Shown piece by piece: positions 53,601 through 64,000 of a stretch of 64,000 nucleotides of DNA; positions within the stretch are counted from its first letter, which is position 1, and each line of letters starts with the position of its first letter. The stretch lies in assembly GCF_000002995.4 (NCBI RefSeq), contig NW_025062475.1:9924187-9988186 (forward strand). The letters run 5' to 3'. This DNA is from Brugia malayi (lineage: Eukaryota; Nematoda; Chromadorea; Rhabditida; Onchocercidae). The position numbers and the translations under genes were made by a program. A model generated the notes under the pieces. That model saw only the letters and a list, made by a program, of their open reading frames with translations. It was not told the DNA's origin and ran no database searches.

Positions 53601-55903
53601 GGAAAATAAGTGTTGAAAAACGATGTGACTTTAAATATATTGTCAAAAAACTTAAAAAACTTCAATTATGTTATGCACCACCAGAAATTGCCGATTTAAC
53701 GATTGCAAAATTGAAAAATGTGAAAGCATTAACCGAAGAAGGAGCCGAAACTCAGGAAGAAAAAGATGACTGTGAAGCGGAATCGATAACACAAACAGTA
53801 ATCGAAGGCACAAGCACTGGAAGATGGATTACTGATTCGACAACTATGCATAAGGTTGATGCAATGTTTACTCTTTTGTTCAAAAAAGTAACATTAAGTA
53901 AGTATATCCCAATAATATTAAAGTAATTAATTATTATCAGTCAAAATGACTGAAATAATCAGTTAATGATAACAGTCAATTCTATTACTGAGAATTACTG
54001 GCACTCGAAATAATTTCAAAAAAACGTCTTTATCTTTTTTCTTTTTAGCATTTTTCTTTATTAGAAAGTTGCTAATCAATACACATATCAAGAATATTTT
54101 GCTGCATTATAAAATATTTATCAGAAGAGAGACATTAATTTTTACCAACTACATTTTGAATTTAATTTTTATAATAAGAATTAAAAACTTAATTTTTGAT
54201 GAGTAATTGTGATGTTTCTTCTTGTAACTGTTTGAAGTTTACACGACGAGCAAATGTTATAATATTCTTTCGTAAAGATTTCCACTAAACTATTCTAAAA
54301 TAAAGTTTCATGAGAAACAAAACTTTTATAATATTTTAAAATATCAAGGTTTGGTAATGGTTAGTTGTTAACAAATATAGTTTTATGCTTTAAATCAGAT
54401 CAGCACCAGATTTAAAGGTTTTTTATAAAATAAATTGAAATTGACTTCGGTGAGTCAGAAATTCATTTTTATCTGTAAAACATAACTTTCTAGAAAGACA
54501 ATACAGATGAAGCTTCATCTGTTTCTGATCAAATTGAAAAAAAGGAAGAATTGGAAAGAAAAAGAATGAGGGAAGAAGAGTAAGTTATTTTGTCATACTT
54601 TAAAGAGTTTAATCTGCATATCTATATTATTATTAGTATTACCAATTTAATTATTACTAGTTATTACAATTATTATTATTAATCATTTATTATTATTATT
54701 TTAATTTTTAAATTAATATTAATACTATTATTATTATCATTATGATTATTGCTATTATTATTATTATTATTGTTGTTGATCGTAATCAATTTTTATCAAT
54801 TGTTTGAATTATTCATAAGCACATGTGTTGTTTCTATTAAAGTACAATAGGTTTGTCCGGGATTTTCTTCCCCGACATATATTTGTTACCAAAAATGATA
54901 AGAAAAAAAACGTCACGTAACATTTATAATTTTAAGACCCACTGCTTTAATTAATTGGTTTCCAACGCTATTTAATCATAAGAAAATGATAAAGAACTAA
55001 ATGAAATCTTATTGGTAATTAGCATAAAATGAAGTAATAATGATTGATAAGAAGTTAAAAATGAAAAGAAAAAGATATTTATGCGTGATAATAACTGATA
55101 AATAATCTAAATTTAATATCTAATATTACTAGAAAGTATCAGATGTTTGAAAGTTTACTAAAAAATTTTTCTGCATGCTTTCATTTTTTACATAATTTAC
55201 AATTTGTAGTTTGGCAATTCTGAATGAAGCTATTCTGGAATATGTCGCAGCTGAAATTGAGAAATTGTTGGCTTCCAAACGTAAACATAAACGAAGACAT
55301 GCAAGCAATACATTCCTTTCAAAAAATTTATCGCATTTTGATGTCAAAATAACTCTTAATTTTAAACATTTAATCAAAAGTTTAATTAACAAATTAAAAA
55401 GAGAAGATAGAGATGACATAAGCAATTCATTGAAGTATGCCGCATTTTCATATATGCATGTATTAATTTTCTTTTTTTTTTTTCATTTTCAGAAATCCAA
55501 AAAGAAACTTGATAGAAAGCATCGTCGAAGTCGTCGATCATCTGAAAGTTCATTTTTAAAAGAAGACGAAAGTTCTACAATTAAGAAAAGTAGCAAAGAT
55601 TCGAGAGAGAGTAAAACTCAATTGAAAGAAAGTGAAGCTTTATCGAAAGATAGTGGAAGTTCTTCAGCCAAGGATGAAGCTTTTTGCAAAGAAAAAGAGA
55701 AATCAGCAGGAGAAAGTGAAATTTCTTCAAATGTGAGCGATATGCAGGATAGTAGTAGTTGTCAAACAGATGACAAGCTAATGAATCAAAATAAAGAAAG
55801 CCGAAATGATGAAGCAATAGTTATAAGTAATGAAAAGAGGAGTAAGAAAAATGCGACGAATAATTCAAACAACATAAAAAATACTGAAATGCCGGAAAAA
55901 TAG
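49705..55903 (+). CDS. SH2-domain non-receptor tyrosine kinase, Fer-like; 5' end not found
   Basis: Exons join(49705..49863,50782..50882,51324..51457,51855..51943,52170..52336,52710..52836,53068..53254,53559..53854,54494..54579,55210..55903) give about 679 residues. The SH2 part (EYLVHTEEKDNCLRFVLSVR, HHFTLIN, TFITIIDLIHYYENHLLP) lacks its first helix, so at least one 5' exon is missing. The kinase domain has the Gly loop GTGNFSDVYEG, VALK, HRDLATRN, SDFGLS, RWMAPE and SDVWSYGVLLYEIFNNGIKPW. All catalytic residues are present, so it should be active at the membrane or in the cytoplasm, like nematode Fer-like kinases. A long Lys/Ser/Glu-rich tail follows. The SH2 FLVR arginine appears as His. 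The tail is the weakest part: the donor after 53854 was chosen over a stronger GTAAGT at 53898 because of phase, and 55210-55903 may hide a small intron near 55440-55492. Confidence 0.85.
50496..50617. repeat. (TTA)n microsatellite
   Basis: A long ATT/TTA run with a few interruptions in a kinase intron. It produces a spurious poly-Ile frame. Confidence 0.95.
54626..54776. repeat. Imperfect ATT-rich repeat
   Basis: Interrupted ATT triplets in an intron of the kinase gene. Confidence 0.8.
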
Positions 55904-56498
55904 AAAAGCAAGAAATAATGAAAAAATCAAAAAGGAATTATAATGTGTGTAATTTTAAAATTAGAAATTAAAATTGGAATAAAATGAAAATATTTAGAAA
56001 TGCATTGTAAATAAATTCATAATTACGAGATTGCAGCAGATATACTCTTTTTAAACTGATTTCAATAATATTGTTTGCGCTAATTAAAAAACTCAAACTA
56101 TTGTTATCGTTGAAATATTACCACAAAGTTATTGGAAATGAATAATTTCAGATAAAATTTTTCCAATGAAACTTGTAATCATTTTAATGAAATTGCAAAT
56201 TAGAATTGTAAATTTGTGAAAACCTTGAAAAAATTCTAAATTAAAATCAAGTAAAATTAATGACAATTTCCTAAAAATTTCACAAATTGAATGATCTTGA
56301 TTATCCAAATATTTAAAAAATCAGAGAGTTATAATTTAATTTTGTATGGCATGGTAATATTTTCAGTACATAGAAAAATTAAATCATGTTGTGTTATTGC
56401 TATATATTTTTTTTCGTAAGCGACGAATTTAAATAATTAAAAAATGTTTTAGTAAGCTTAACAGTCAAGTTAATTTGATTTTTTAACGTCTAATTGAA
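55904..56498. other. Intergenic region between the kinase and the receptor
   Basis: A 595-bp AT-rich spacer on the same strand as both neighbours. No exon is visible. Confidence 0.5.
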
Positions 56499-58242
56499 AT
56501 GAATCGAATAAGACCATTAAATTATATTGAAATGAATTTAATTCATTTCGATATATTCCCTTTTTTAACATCCTTTTTTTTTCATCTCACAATCACAAAT
56601 TTACATTTTCGGAATGCTTATGGCACTCTTTGTACGGCGATTTTGTTGTTTAATATACAAACGATGGCAGTTATACTAATTTGGGGAGCTGTTGTCCTAC
56701 TAACGTAACACTTCTTTTTGCGCTTAATTTCAATTATCCGTGAAAACAAATCGGAATTTTAATTTGACAACTACTAATTTTTGCTGTGTTGAATGAACCG
56801 TTTCCAGGAATTCACGTGAGTTATCATCGCAGACATCTCCCATTGCCTTAATACCCGGATGCTTTGCTAATGTATCTTTTTACGGATCATTATTGCTGAA
56901 TTTGTTAATTGCGGTAAATAGATACTGCGCTCTTACACATCCTCTCAAATATCATTCTTTTTGGTCTGTACAGAAAGCTCGTATAGCAGCAATTATTGCT
57001 TATTTTCTTGGGTTTCTTCCATGTTTTCCAAGCATTTTTGGTAAAGCTTTGTCAGATTCATTTTTTTAGCAAAGTGAAGTAAGTGCAATTTATAAAAATG
57101 ATAAATATTATCAGTGAAAGAAAATGGCTTACCGCAATTGAAGTTCAGGATTTCAGAAGCTTGATATCAACCAATAAATAATGCATCAACTTTATAACTT
57201 ATGCTTACAGAACCCTGTACTCTCATTTTTAATATGGAATTGGATTTGCGCTGGAGCTACAGTAATACCAGTTGTGGTTATATCAATTCAATGTTTGACC
57301 TAATATTCTGTATTTCAACGCTGACCACAGCGGGATGCATTAACTTTATAACGCTTTTTAGGATTAGAAATTACAGTAAAGTTACGATTCACGGTTGTCT
57401 CATTAATTAGTTGCAATGAAGGAGTTTAATTAATACTTAAAATGCGTTGTTAACTGTTTGATAACCCAATTCTTCAGAAAATATAAAACATTTATTTCCC
57501 ACCTGGTCGACTTGTATGCTTGGAACCAAAATGAACTAACTGTTTAGACTGAAAGCATTTTTCGAGCAAGTTTTTAAGTAAATACTTGTCTCAGTAAACT
57601 TAACTTTTTTCAGTCAAGAAAAATGAAAGTAGACCAACTGATAACACGTTCTATCAATCGCAATCGTGACATAGGTTTTTTTAAACAGGCAAGCACGCAA
57701 CATTAAACTAAACAACAAACTGTGATAAATATTACAACGACTTTGGCTAGAAAGTCTACAACAATTGGCCATCATGCATTCATAAATTGTTTTTTCATTG
57801 CAGTCGTGTACCAGTGGGTTTACAATTATGATAGTTGGTATTTTCTTTAATGTTGGCCCACATTTTCTCACCAATAAATGGGCTTTATTTGCTGCGACTA
57901 CAATTTGCTGGCAACTTTCGAATACCTTAGATGGGTGAGAGATTTGTTCCATCTACTAAAAATTACCTTTTCTTCTTTATATTTCCTTGCATCGTCGCTT
58001 ATTGCAATTCTTTCTGGAATTATTTGCATCTGATGAAAATAATTTCAAATTGACATTTAAATTGTTAAAATAACATTTGTAATTGGGAATTGTAATATCT
58101 TCCAAGATTCTAAAATAAATTTTAAACTTGAAATGAAAGCAAATACAAATTTATTTGCAGGTTTGTTGTATTGTTCTTCAGTTGGCATTACGTCAGGAAT
58201 TCATCAACAAATAGTAATAATTTGTTATCGGTCAAATTGTAG
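56499..58242 (+). CDS. Seven-transmembrane receptor, nematode Srx-like chemoreceptor
   Basis: Six exons, join(56499..56704,56808..57040,57211..57380,57614..57688,57804..57934,58161..58242), give 298 residues, about the size of nematode serpentine receptors. Hydrophobic segments alternate with short loops. Srx-type landmarks include RNAYGTLCTAILLF (end of TM1 into TM2), LLIAVNRYCALTHPLKYHSF (NRY in place of DRY after TM3), RDIGFFKQSCTSG before TM6 and WQLSNTLDGFVVLF in TM7. The intron after FFKQ must use a GC donor (CAG|GCAAG), because the reading frame meets a stop otherwise and the joined product matches the family motif. The start at 56499 is tentative, since TM1 is short and a further upstream exon is possible. 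These receptors usually sit in sensory cilia; the ligand is unknown. Confidence 0.83.
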
Positions 58243-59464
58243 AATAGAAAGTCTGGATTAACTTTTAATAATTTTTTTTTTTTTTTAAATTTAATTTTTT
58301 TTTTCGATGTCATAATATAATAGATTATAATTGAAGTAGTAATGGATCTAAGGCGACATGGATGGTAAGGTGACACTGGTGCACTCTTCCGATGGATAAA
58401 ATCAAACATATGTGAGTGATACCCAAACAATCAGTTCTTATATTTTTTCACAAGAATAGAAAAAGCCGATATCGTGAATGATATGAAGATGAAAAATGAA
58501 GTTTAAAACTTTTGGTAATGAATTATTGTTTCATTCATGAAAGTATCTGTTAAATTATGAAATGGATTAAACAAAATTAGAAAGTTAATTTTCAAAGTTG
58601 ATTTTTCTACAGTTATTCTGATATATTATCACATTATCATTGCTACAAATTGAAGACTGAATGGACTTGCTGCAAATACTAATAATAGAAATATCAAAAT
58701 TTATAATGAAATTTGTTTCGTTTTTAAAATTGCTATGGATCTTTACTCAATAATATCAATCCATTGCCAAATATCAATCATGGAGCAAATGCATTTACAA
58801 AATATTTATTTATTTTTGTTAACCGATTAAAATATTGCTGTTACTACTGATTGTATACTATTTACTTTCTATTGTTTTGTTACATTTATTTATGGCATAA
58901 ACCTCGTTGCAGAATGGTACCACTTGAGTTAGATGTAATCACATCGTTCATTTGCTATATTAAATGAAACAAAAACTATGCATGTTATGAGATGTATAAT
59001 ATTAATGAAAGTATTTTAAAATAGAATGAAATGTTTGACCCTAATTTGACCTTGCTATTTTTCACTCTAAAATAGTGTACCTTAATTCATGAGTTCTGCA
59101 ACTTTTTTTAGGGAAACAGAACCTGAATTCACCTTCTGTTCTTAATTTAGCAATTCTTAATAAAGCTGCGTAATTACTAATTTCTGAAGTTAGAAATTTT
59201 TTAATCTAGAAGTGAACAACACATTTTTCCAAAGCGTTTTTTAAGTGTAGTCATTAAACTATAAATGTTAATAACCATGATCTTGCTTATCGATCTGTTT
59301 TAGATTTTTAACTTAACAGCAGTTATTTTGATATTCTTATATTCATATCACACATTCTCAAAACTTGGTTTGTCAAGGAGAAGAAATCTAACTTTTAATT
59401 TCACTTTACGATTTTATTTTGATTTCATTTTTTAACTTTTTCAGAACATTCTGGTAAATTATAG
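58243..59464. other. Intergenic region
   Basis: About 1.2 kb of AT-rich sequence follows the receptor stop. It may include upstream exons of the short membrane protein, but I could not identify any. A poly-T/A stretch lies at about 58270-58305. Confidence 0.45.
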
Positions 59465-60372
59465 GCGAGCACGAAATTTCACGTACATGTCGAAGACTTC
59501 AATATACTTTACAATTTGCTTTTCAAACCTTGCGGGAAAACTTGGACTCCACTCAGAAATTTTATGGGAAAACTTCCGTGAGACAGCTATTTTCACTATG
59601 GCCTATCATAGTTACTTTTCTTAATCAAAACATAGAGCAGAACTTCATTTACTTCCAATTGGTAGTGTAAATAGGTGGTTGGTGGACTAGGAGTTTCTGT
59701 TTGGGGTTTGTCGCTTTGATTTGTGGTGAGTGTTGTTAATAAGTACTTTCTCTGAAAAGATTCCACTATTCTTTGAGGTATCCATACGCAAAGTTAGAAA
59801 ATGTTTTATCCTGACTTTATTTAAATCTGCTTAAGTATTCCATGTTATGCAACAGTGCACTGAAGGGAATTTTCCAAGTTAAAGGAAAAATTAAGCCTTT
59901 TCTTAAATTGCTGTTTTCATTTTCCTTTCACGGTTAAAATTATATTAGTATGTTAAAAACTTTTCTAAATATTATTCCAACTGCTCAATAATTATTATTA
60001 TTTTCTTAGATTAGTTGTTCTCTCGAGTTTTTACTTATTCTTTTGCATTTAGTTTCGTTGATGCATGATAACATATAATAGCGAAGTATAATGTTTCAAT
60101 ACTGTTTTTTCCTGCAAAGTCACATGTGCTCTACTTTCATTGTCATATTAATATCTCTGGTATATTATTATAATCGTAACGCTAATAACGTTAATAAGTT
60201 AATAAGCGCTAGTAACTAATAAGCTAATAAGGTGATATTATGTTAGTTTTTCAGCTCTTGTGTTTACGCCGTAATAGTTTCATTAACAGGAATTTTTCTG
60301 ATTAGTATGATGCTTCAATCATCGAAAACATCTACCGCTTCCAAGACTGTTAGTTTCATCTTGAAATATTAG
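59465..60372 (+). CDS. Putative small membrane protein, C-terminal exons only
   Basis: Two phase-compatible exons, join(59465..59577,60255..60372), encode the last 76 residues of a protein I do not recognise. The first exon (VHVEDFNILYNLLFKPCGK and beyond) runs from a TATAG acceptor to a GTGAGA donor. The second, after TTTTTCAG, adds a hydrophobic segment (CVYAVIVSLTGIFLISMML) and a short Ser/Thr/Lys tail before TAG. An AATAAA at 60452, about 80 bp after the stop, supports a gene end here. No start codon is visible, so upstream exons are needed. It could instead be chance. The next gene begins about 230 bp downstream on the same strand. Confidence 0.4.
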
Positions 60373-60602
60373 TAAATTTATTACGCTGAAAAGAGAAGAA
60401 TGATAGAGACAATGTTGGTGGTTAATTTATGTTGAATATTGTTAAAAAGAAAATAAAAACGGCAGATCAGAATTGATAGACAAATCAGAATTGATAGATT
60501 TAATCCTGTTGCAGGGATTAATGGGTTAACAGAGCGAGAGTAATAAAGATACGATTGAAATTTCAGAATCAGTTGAAACGTGATGCGAAACTGATACAAG
60601 AA
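60373..60602 (+). promoter_or_regulatory. Short intercistronic region with polyadenylation signals and 3' splice acceptor
   Basis: Between the stop at 60372 and the ATG at 60603 there are AATAAA motifs at 60452 and 60542 and a TTTCAG acceptor ending at 60566. This arrangement is typical of nematode operons, where downstream genes are trans-spliced to a spliced leader. Confidence 0.45.
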
Positions 60603-63600
60603 ATGGAGCAAGAAACAACAAAAATTCTGAGTCCATTATTCAATGACATGGTTTGGCTGAATAGAGCGTACTTGATATTGAAGGTAATTATTTCTGATAT
60701 CCTGAAATATGAAAACATAATTTTGCAAAATTAATTCTGAGTATTGTTAGATCTTGCAAAAAAAGTGACAAGTAGAAACTTTTGGTTTTTGTTTGATTCA
60801 GAGCTGGATTCGCAATACTACTGTTAAAATTTTGTGGGGATTTACCCATTTTTTTATTTCCAGGGACAAGGTTTACAAGAAAGCGAAGGACGTTTTAAAA
60901 CTCTAGTTTTGATATTGAATGGACGAATTAAGCACTCGTTGAAGCTTTCATTCGATGCTGGGATTTTACGTACCACCAAAATCTTCAGCTATATACTTGA
61001 GTGAGTCTGTACAGGGCTGCACTATCTCAAATGGATTTCGTATGACTACAGTCGTCTGCGCTGTATACTTACTTTAAAATTCCAATATATTACAGTATAG
61101 CACGCGAAAAAGAGACAATAAAGAAGGGGGGATGTATTTTGTATTTGCTTATTATTTCGTTGCAGGTTGGACGCTTTAATCAGGGAAGTAATGGAACTGC
61201 CCCGCACTCCATCCCTGGACCACTTCCAGTCGTTTGCTAAAGGCATCTTATTCCGCAACATTGGCGACACATTTCTTCTCCTTCACCATATAGTAATATT
61301 ATTCGATCTTTTTTTTTTTTTTTTTTTTTTTTTAAACATTGCCTTGAAAGTAAACGAAAAAAGCTAAGCAAATATGACTGAACTGGAAATTTTGAACTTC
61401 TTTAAATTTCCAAAAGAAAAGACTTCACTTTACAATGGCTTTATTATTTGAACTTTTTCACTTTTTTGTATATGTATATTATATCAGGAGAAAGGAAATA
61501 GGATGTACGAGGAGTTGGCATTTGTCAGTTATTCAATCGCATACGATATTTTTTACAAAGCATCACCTGTCTCATCTCTGCTTGCTGCTATCTTTGTACT
61601 TGAAACGTTCGTACTGCGTACACTACTCCAGCATTTCAATAGGGTCAAGTTATCCAGTTCGACGACACAATTGGTATTTTGTTCGCTGTTCACAGAATTG
61701 TTAAATTCATTTCGAATTCATTTCATGAAATTCTTTAGAATATTCATAGTTTTGAAAAGCATCATTATTTTAAATAGAAGTAATGATTGTTCTCTGTAAT
61801 AATAGTGGTTTACAGATGATCTTTATCTGAAACAATTAAAATAAGAATGAATATATTGTGAAGCTGAAATCAGTGTGCTGTGAGAAGCTACAATGGTGAC
61901 TTTAGGTTGGAGAACGTTTGTATGCTGCATGTAGCGGTGTTACCACATCTCGTTCTAAATCATTCATGATTTCAATAAATTCGGTGCCAAGCACTCATGA
62001 AACACATCATATGGAACAGAACAAAATCAGCAGTAAGGATTACTCTCATCGTTTTATACTGATTCTTTTTGTATTTTTGTATTTGGTTGGAATTTTATAA
62101 AATTCTATTTGATAATTCCTGGTCCTTTTGATCTTCCAGGATTGATCAATTTAGCTGATAAAAACGATTTTTTGATTAACTTATTATGGCTATTAGCTCA
62201 CAACGGCGATATGCGTGATAACGGTAAGTGAATGTACCGTCTAATTGTAAGATTGGTTTGATATTTGGGTATGATTCTCTTTGTCCACAACATTGTATTC
62301 GCTGTAATTTAGAATGGAAAACTTTGCATGAATTAACTTATAAAGCTGCGATTAATTATCAGTTTTAGCTTCCTTCTTGGATCTTTTCCTGAAAAATATA
62401 CCTGCCGAGACTTCTGGTGATGATCTTCAATCATTTACTTTGTCGTCATTTTGCAAAATTGATGCAAAAGTATGTTTTATGAATCATTATTCGAGATGAA
62501 TAAAATGGTTTTGAAATTATATTTGTATTTCAGTGCATGATTAAATGCTTTTTGTACAGTTTCTGACTTTGCAGTTCATTTAGGTGCTGTTGTTAGGAGC
62601 GGCAAAGTGGTCTGAGCTGTGCACATCTCATGTGCAAAAATATGGTATTTCCAGTTTAAGTATTCTGCCGCCATTAGCATTTGCGCAACCTAATTTTATT
62701 GTGCTTAATTTTTGGAAGCTGTTATTGTCTTTCAATAAGGAATCACGGTGAGAAGTTGTCAGTATTTCTTTTTATTATATATTTTGCTAATTTTTGTTTT
62801 TCAACTTCATCTGCCTGTTTTGTCTCTGCTTCGTAAAATCTGATCTGATTCATCAGTTTAGTAGTGCCGAATCTCAACTGAATATATGAGTTGGTCAGGA
62901 ATTAAAAAATCGAGACATTGTTTAATTTTTTCTCGCTATTGCTCTGTAAATTAAAGCCAAAAGGATTAATAGAACCTATTTCCTCATGTATTCATTCACA
63001 AATTACCAGAAATGTTTTAAAAATTTCAAGTGGGCTGAAAAACTACTTTATTTTAAATATTCTTGTACTACAGCTTTGAAGTGAAATACACTGAATAATA
63101 GTGGTTTTAGTGTTTCTGACAGCTTTCTTAATTTTAAGGATTAATCATTCAAGTCAACTGTGCTCTGAGAATAGAATAATAATAGCAGCTTTGGAAGCGT
63201 CTAGACTACGTGGTGAGATTCCTGATGTGCGAATTGTTGATTATGTTCGTAAATGGCTTGTTGCTAATGGAAATGCACTTGGTGACACGAAAGGGAATTG
63301 GGCGAAATTGTATTCTCGAGTGTTTATGGATCTTATCAATGGGTATTGTATTAATTGTCAGACATTATTTTGCTAAGAGTGTCCACTTATATCTATTTTT
63401 TCATTTCATTGGCCTTTTTTGTTATAGGGCTCACTATGCAAATCAAGGTGTCTCAACGGAGGATTCATTTTTTCCACCGTTAAATGATTCGGATTATGAT
63501 ATGCTCGATGATGCCGAAAAATGGTTTTCTCTTCAGGATTCATCTGTATCTCATAATGCCGATCTGGTTTTGGATGAGTCCGCGGAATCAAAGGTATAAA

Positions 63601-64000
63601 AGTGATTTTTCAATTTTTGGAAGAACTTATCAACTTTATTAATTGCATCATATAAGACTTGCTTTAGTATTATTTGTTATTATTATACTTAATTGCAGCT
63701 CGGCACTTTGCCTATCAGTCAGACAGAATCTATAGAAGATGCACCTATTAAACCGAAGAGCCTTTTACAACGCATATGTACATCAGCAAAAGCTATGTTG
63801 CCTAGTGATTACAATAACTCAGTTATCTCTTCTTCTTGTGCACCAAAAAATGATAGCATTAAGGCGCTGGAGCTACTGACCAAGGTAACTCATACATTCG
63901 ATAACTTTTATCTTGAACTGTTACAATTTCGGTTGTTATAATTCTCATTCTCTTTAAACAGTAGTTAATTATTCTTTAACAGGATTATAAAACGAAGTGC
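60603..64000 (+). CDS. Uncharacterised helical protein, truncated by the window end
   Basis: Exons join(60603..60683,60864..61000,61166..61292,61488..61673,61906..62032,62140..62223,62369..62469,62584..62747,63139..63342,63428..63593,63699..63884,63983..64000) give 527 residues in one consistent frame, and the last exon continues past the window. The first exon follows a TTTCAG acceptor at 60566. The ATG at 60603 is the first in-frame start, but translation could open further upstream. The protein is mostly helical and hydrophobic-patterned (GRFKTLVLILNGRIKHSLKL, FAKGILFRNIGDTFLLLHHI, NDFLINLLWLLAHNGDMRDN). An acidic stretch (NDSDYDMLDDAEKWF) and a Ser-rich region follow. I find no motif I recognise. 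A scaffold of the HEAT-like or gamma-tubulin-complex type is possible but only a guess. No transmembrane segment is clear. Confidence 0.82.

Noticed and set aside
53855..53897. Extension of the kinase exon to the stronger GTAAGT donor
   Set aside because: The resulting phase 1 does not fit the next exon's TTTCTAG acceptor, and the added residues are hydrophobic and unlike the tail; kept as an alternative.
57614..57952. 112-codon minus-strand frame
   Set aside because: It lies antisense to receptor exons that match family motifs on the plus strand.

Overview
The window is nuclear DNA of a nematode, most likely a clade III/filarial-type parasite. It is very AT-rich. Genes are split by many mid-sized introns (about 50 to 700 bp, one of 3.65 kb). 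3' splice sites follow the TTTTCAG/TTTNAG pattern typical of nematodes. The gene set is metazoan, with a nematode-style Srx-like chemoreceptor, a PP1-like phosphatase and a Fer-like SH2 tyrosine kinase. The species call is an inference from style and protein similarity; no database was searched. Exon boundaries were worked out by hand from splice signals, reading-frame phase and recalled family sequences.

Layout, minus strand, 0.5-35.4 kb: TIMM10 (494-1046) lies downstream of a TM2D1 homologue (1501-3068), and the pair is a candidate operon. A PP1-like catalytic subunit follows (4311-6249). Next is a four-pass membrane protein (7758-15433) with a large repeat-rich first intron. After the plus-strand mitochondrial citrate carrier (19734-21672) comes a head-to-tail minus run: MED7 (33398-35366), a C2H2 zinc-finger protein (28498-32585) and DNA topoisomerase III (23151-27683).

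Layout, plus strand, 35.4-64 kb: a 4.9 kb divergent intergenic region leads to a long-chain acyl-CoA synthetase of the ACSL3/4 type (40277-46267). A 3.4 kb gene-poor stretch with a 36-bp minisatellite follows, then an SH2-tyrosine kinase whose SH2 start I could not find (49705-55903), then an Srx-like seven-transmembrane receptor (56499-58242). Last are a short putative membrane protein (59465-60372) and, about 230 bp behind it, a long helical protein of unknown function that runs off the window (60603-64000). That spacing suggests an operon.

Most genes are housekeeping and not obviously connected: mitochondrial import and citrate export, lipid activation, transcription (Mediator), and DNA decatenation. 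I saw no transposon, CRISPR, rRNA, tRNA or prophage. The most unusual signals are a tandem array of back-to-back 3'/5' splice sites in a citrate-carrier intron, an SH2 domain whose phosphotyrosine-binding arginine appears to be histidine, two GC-AG introns, and several minisatellites.
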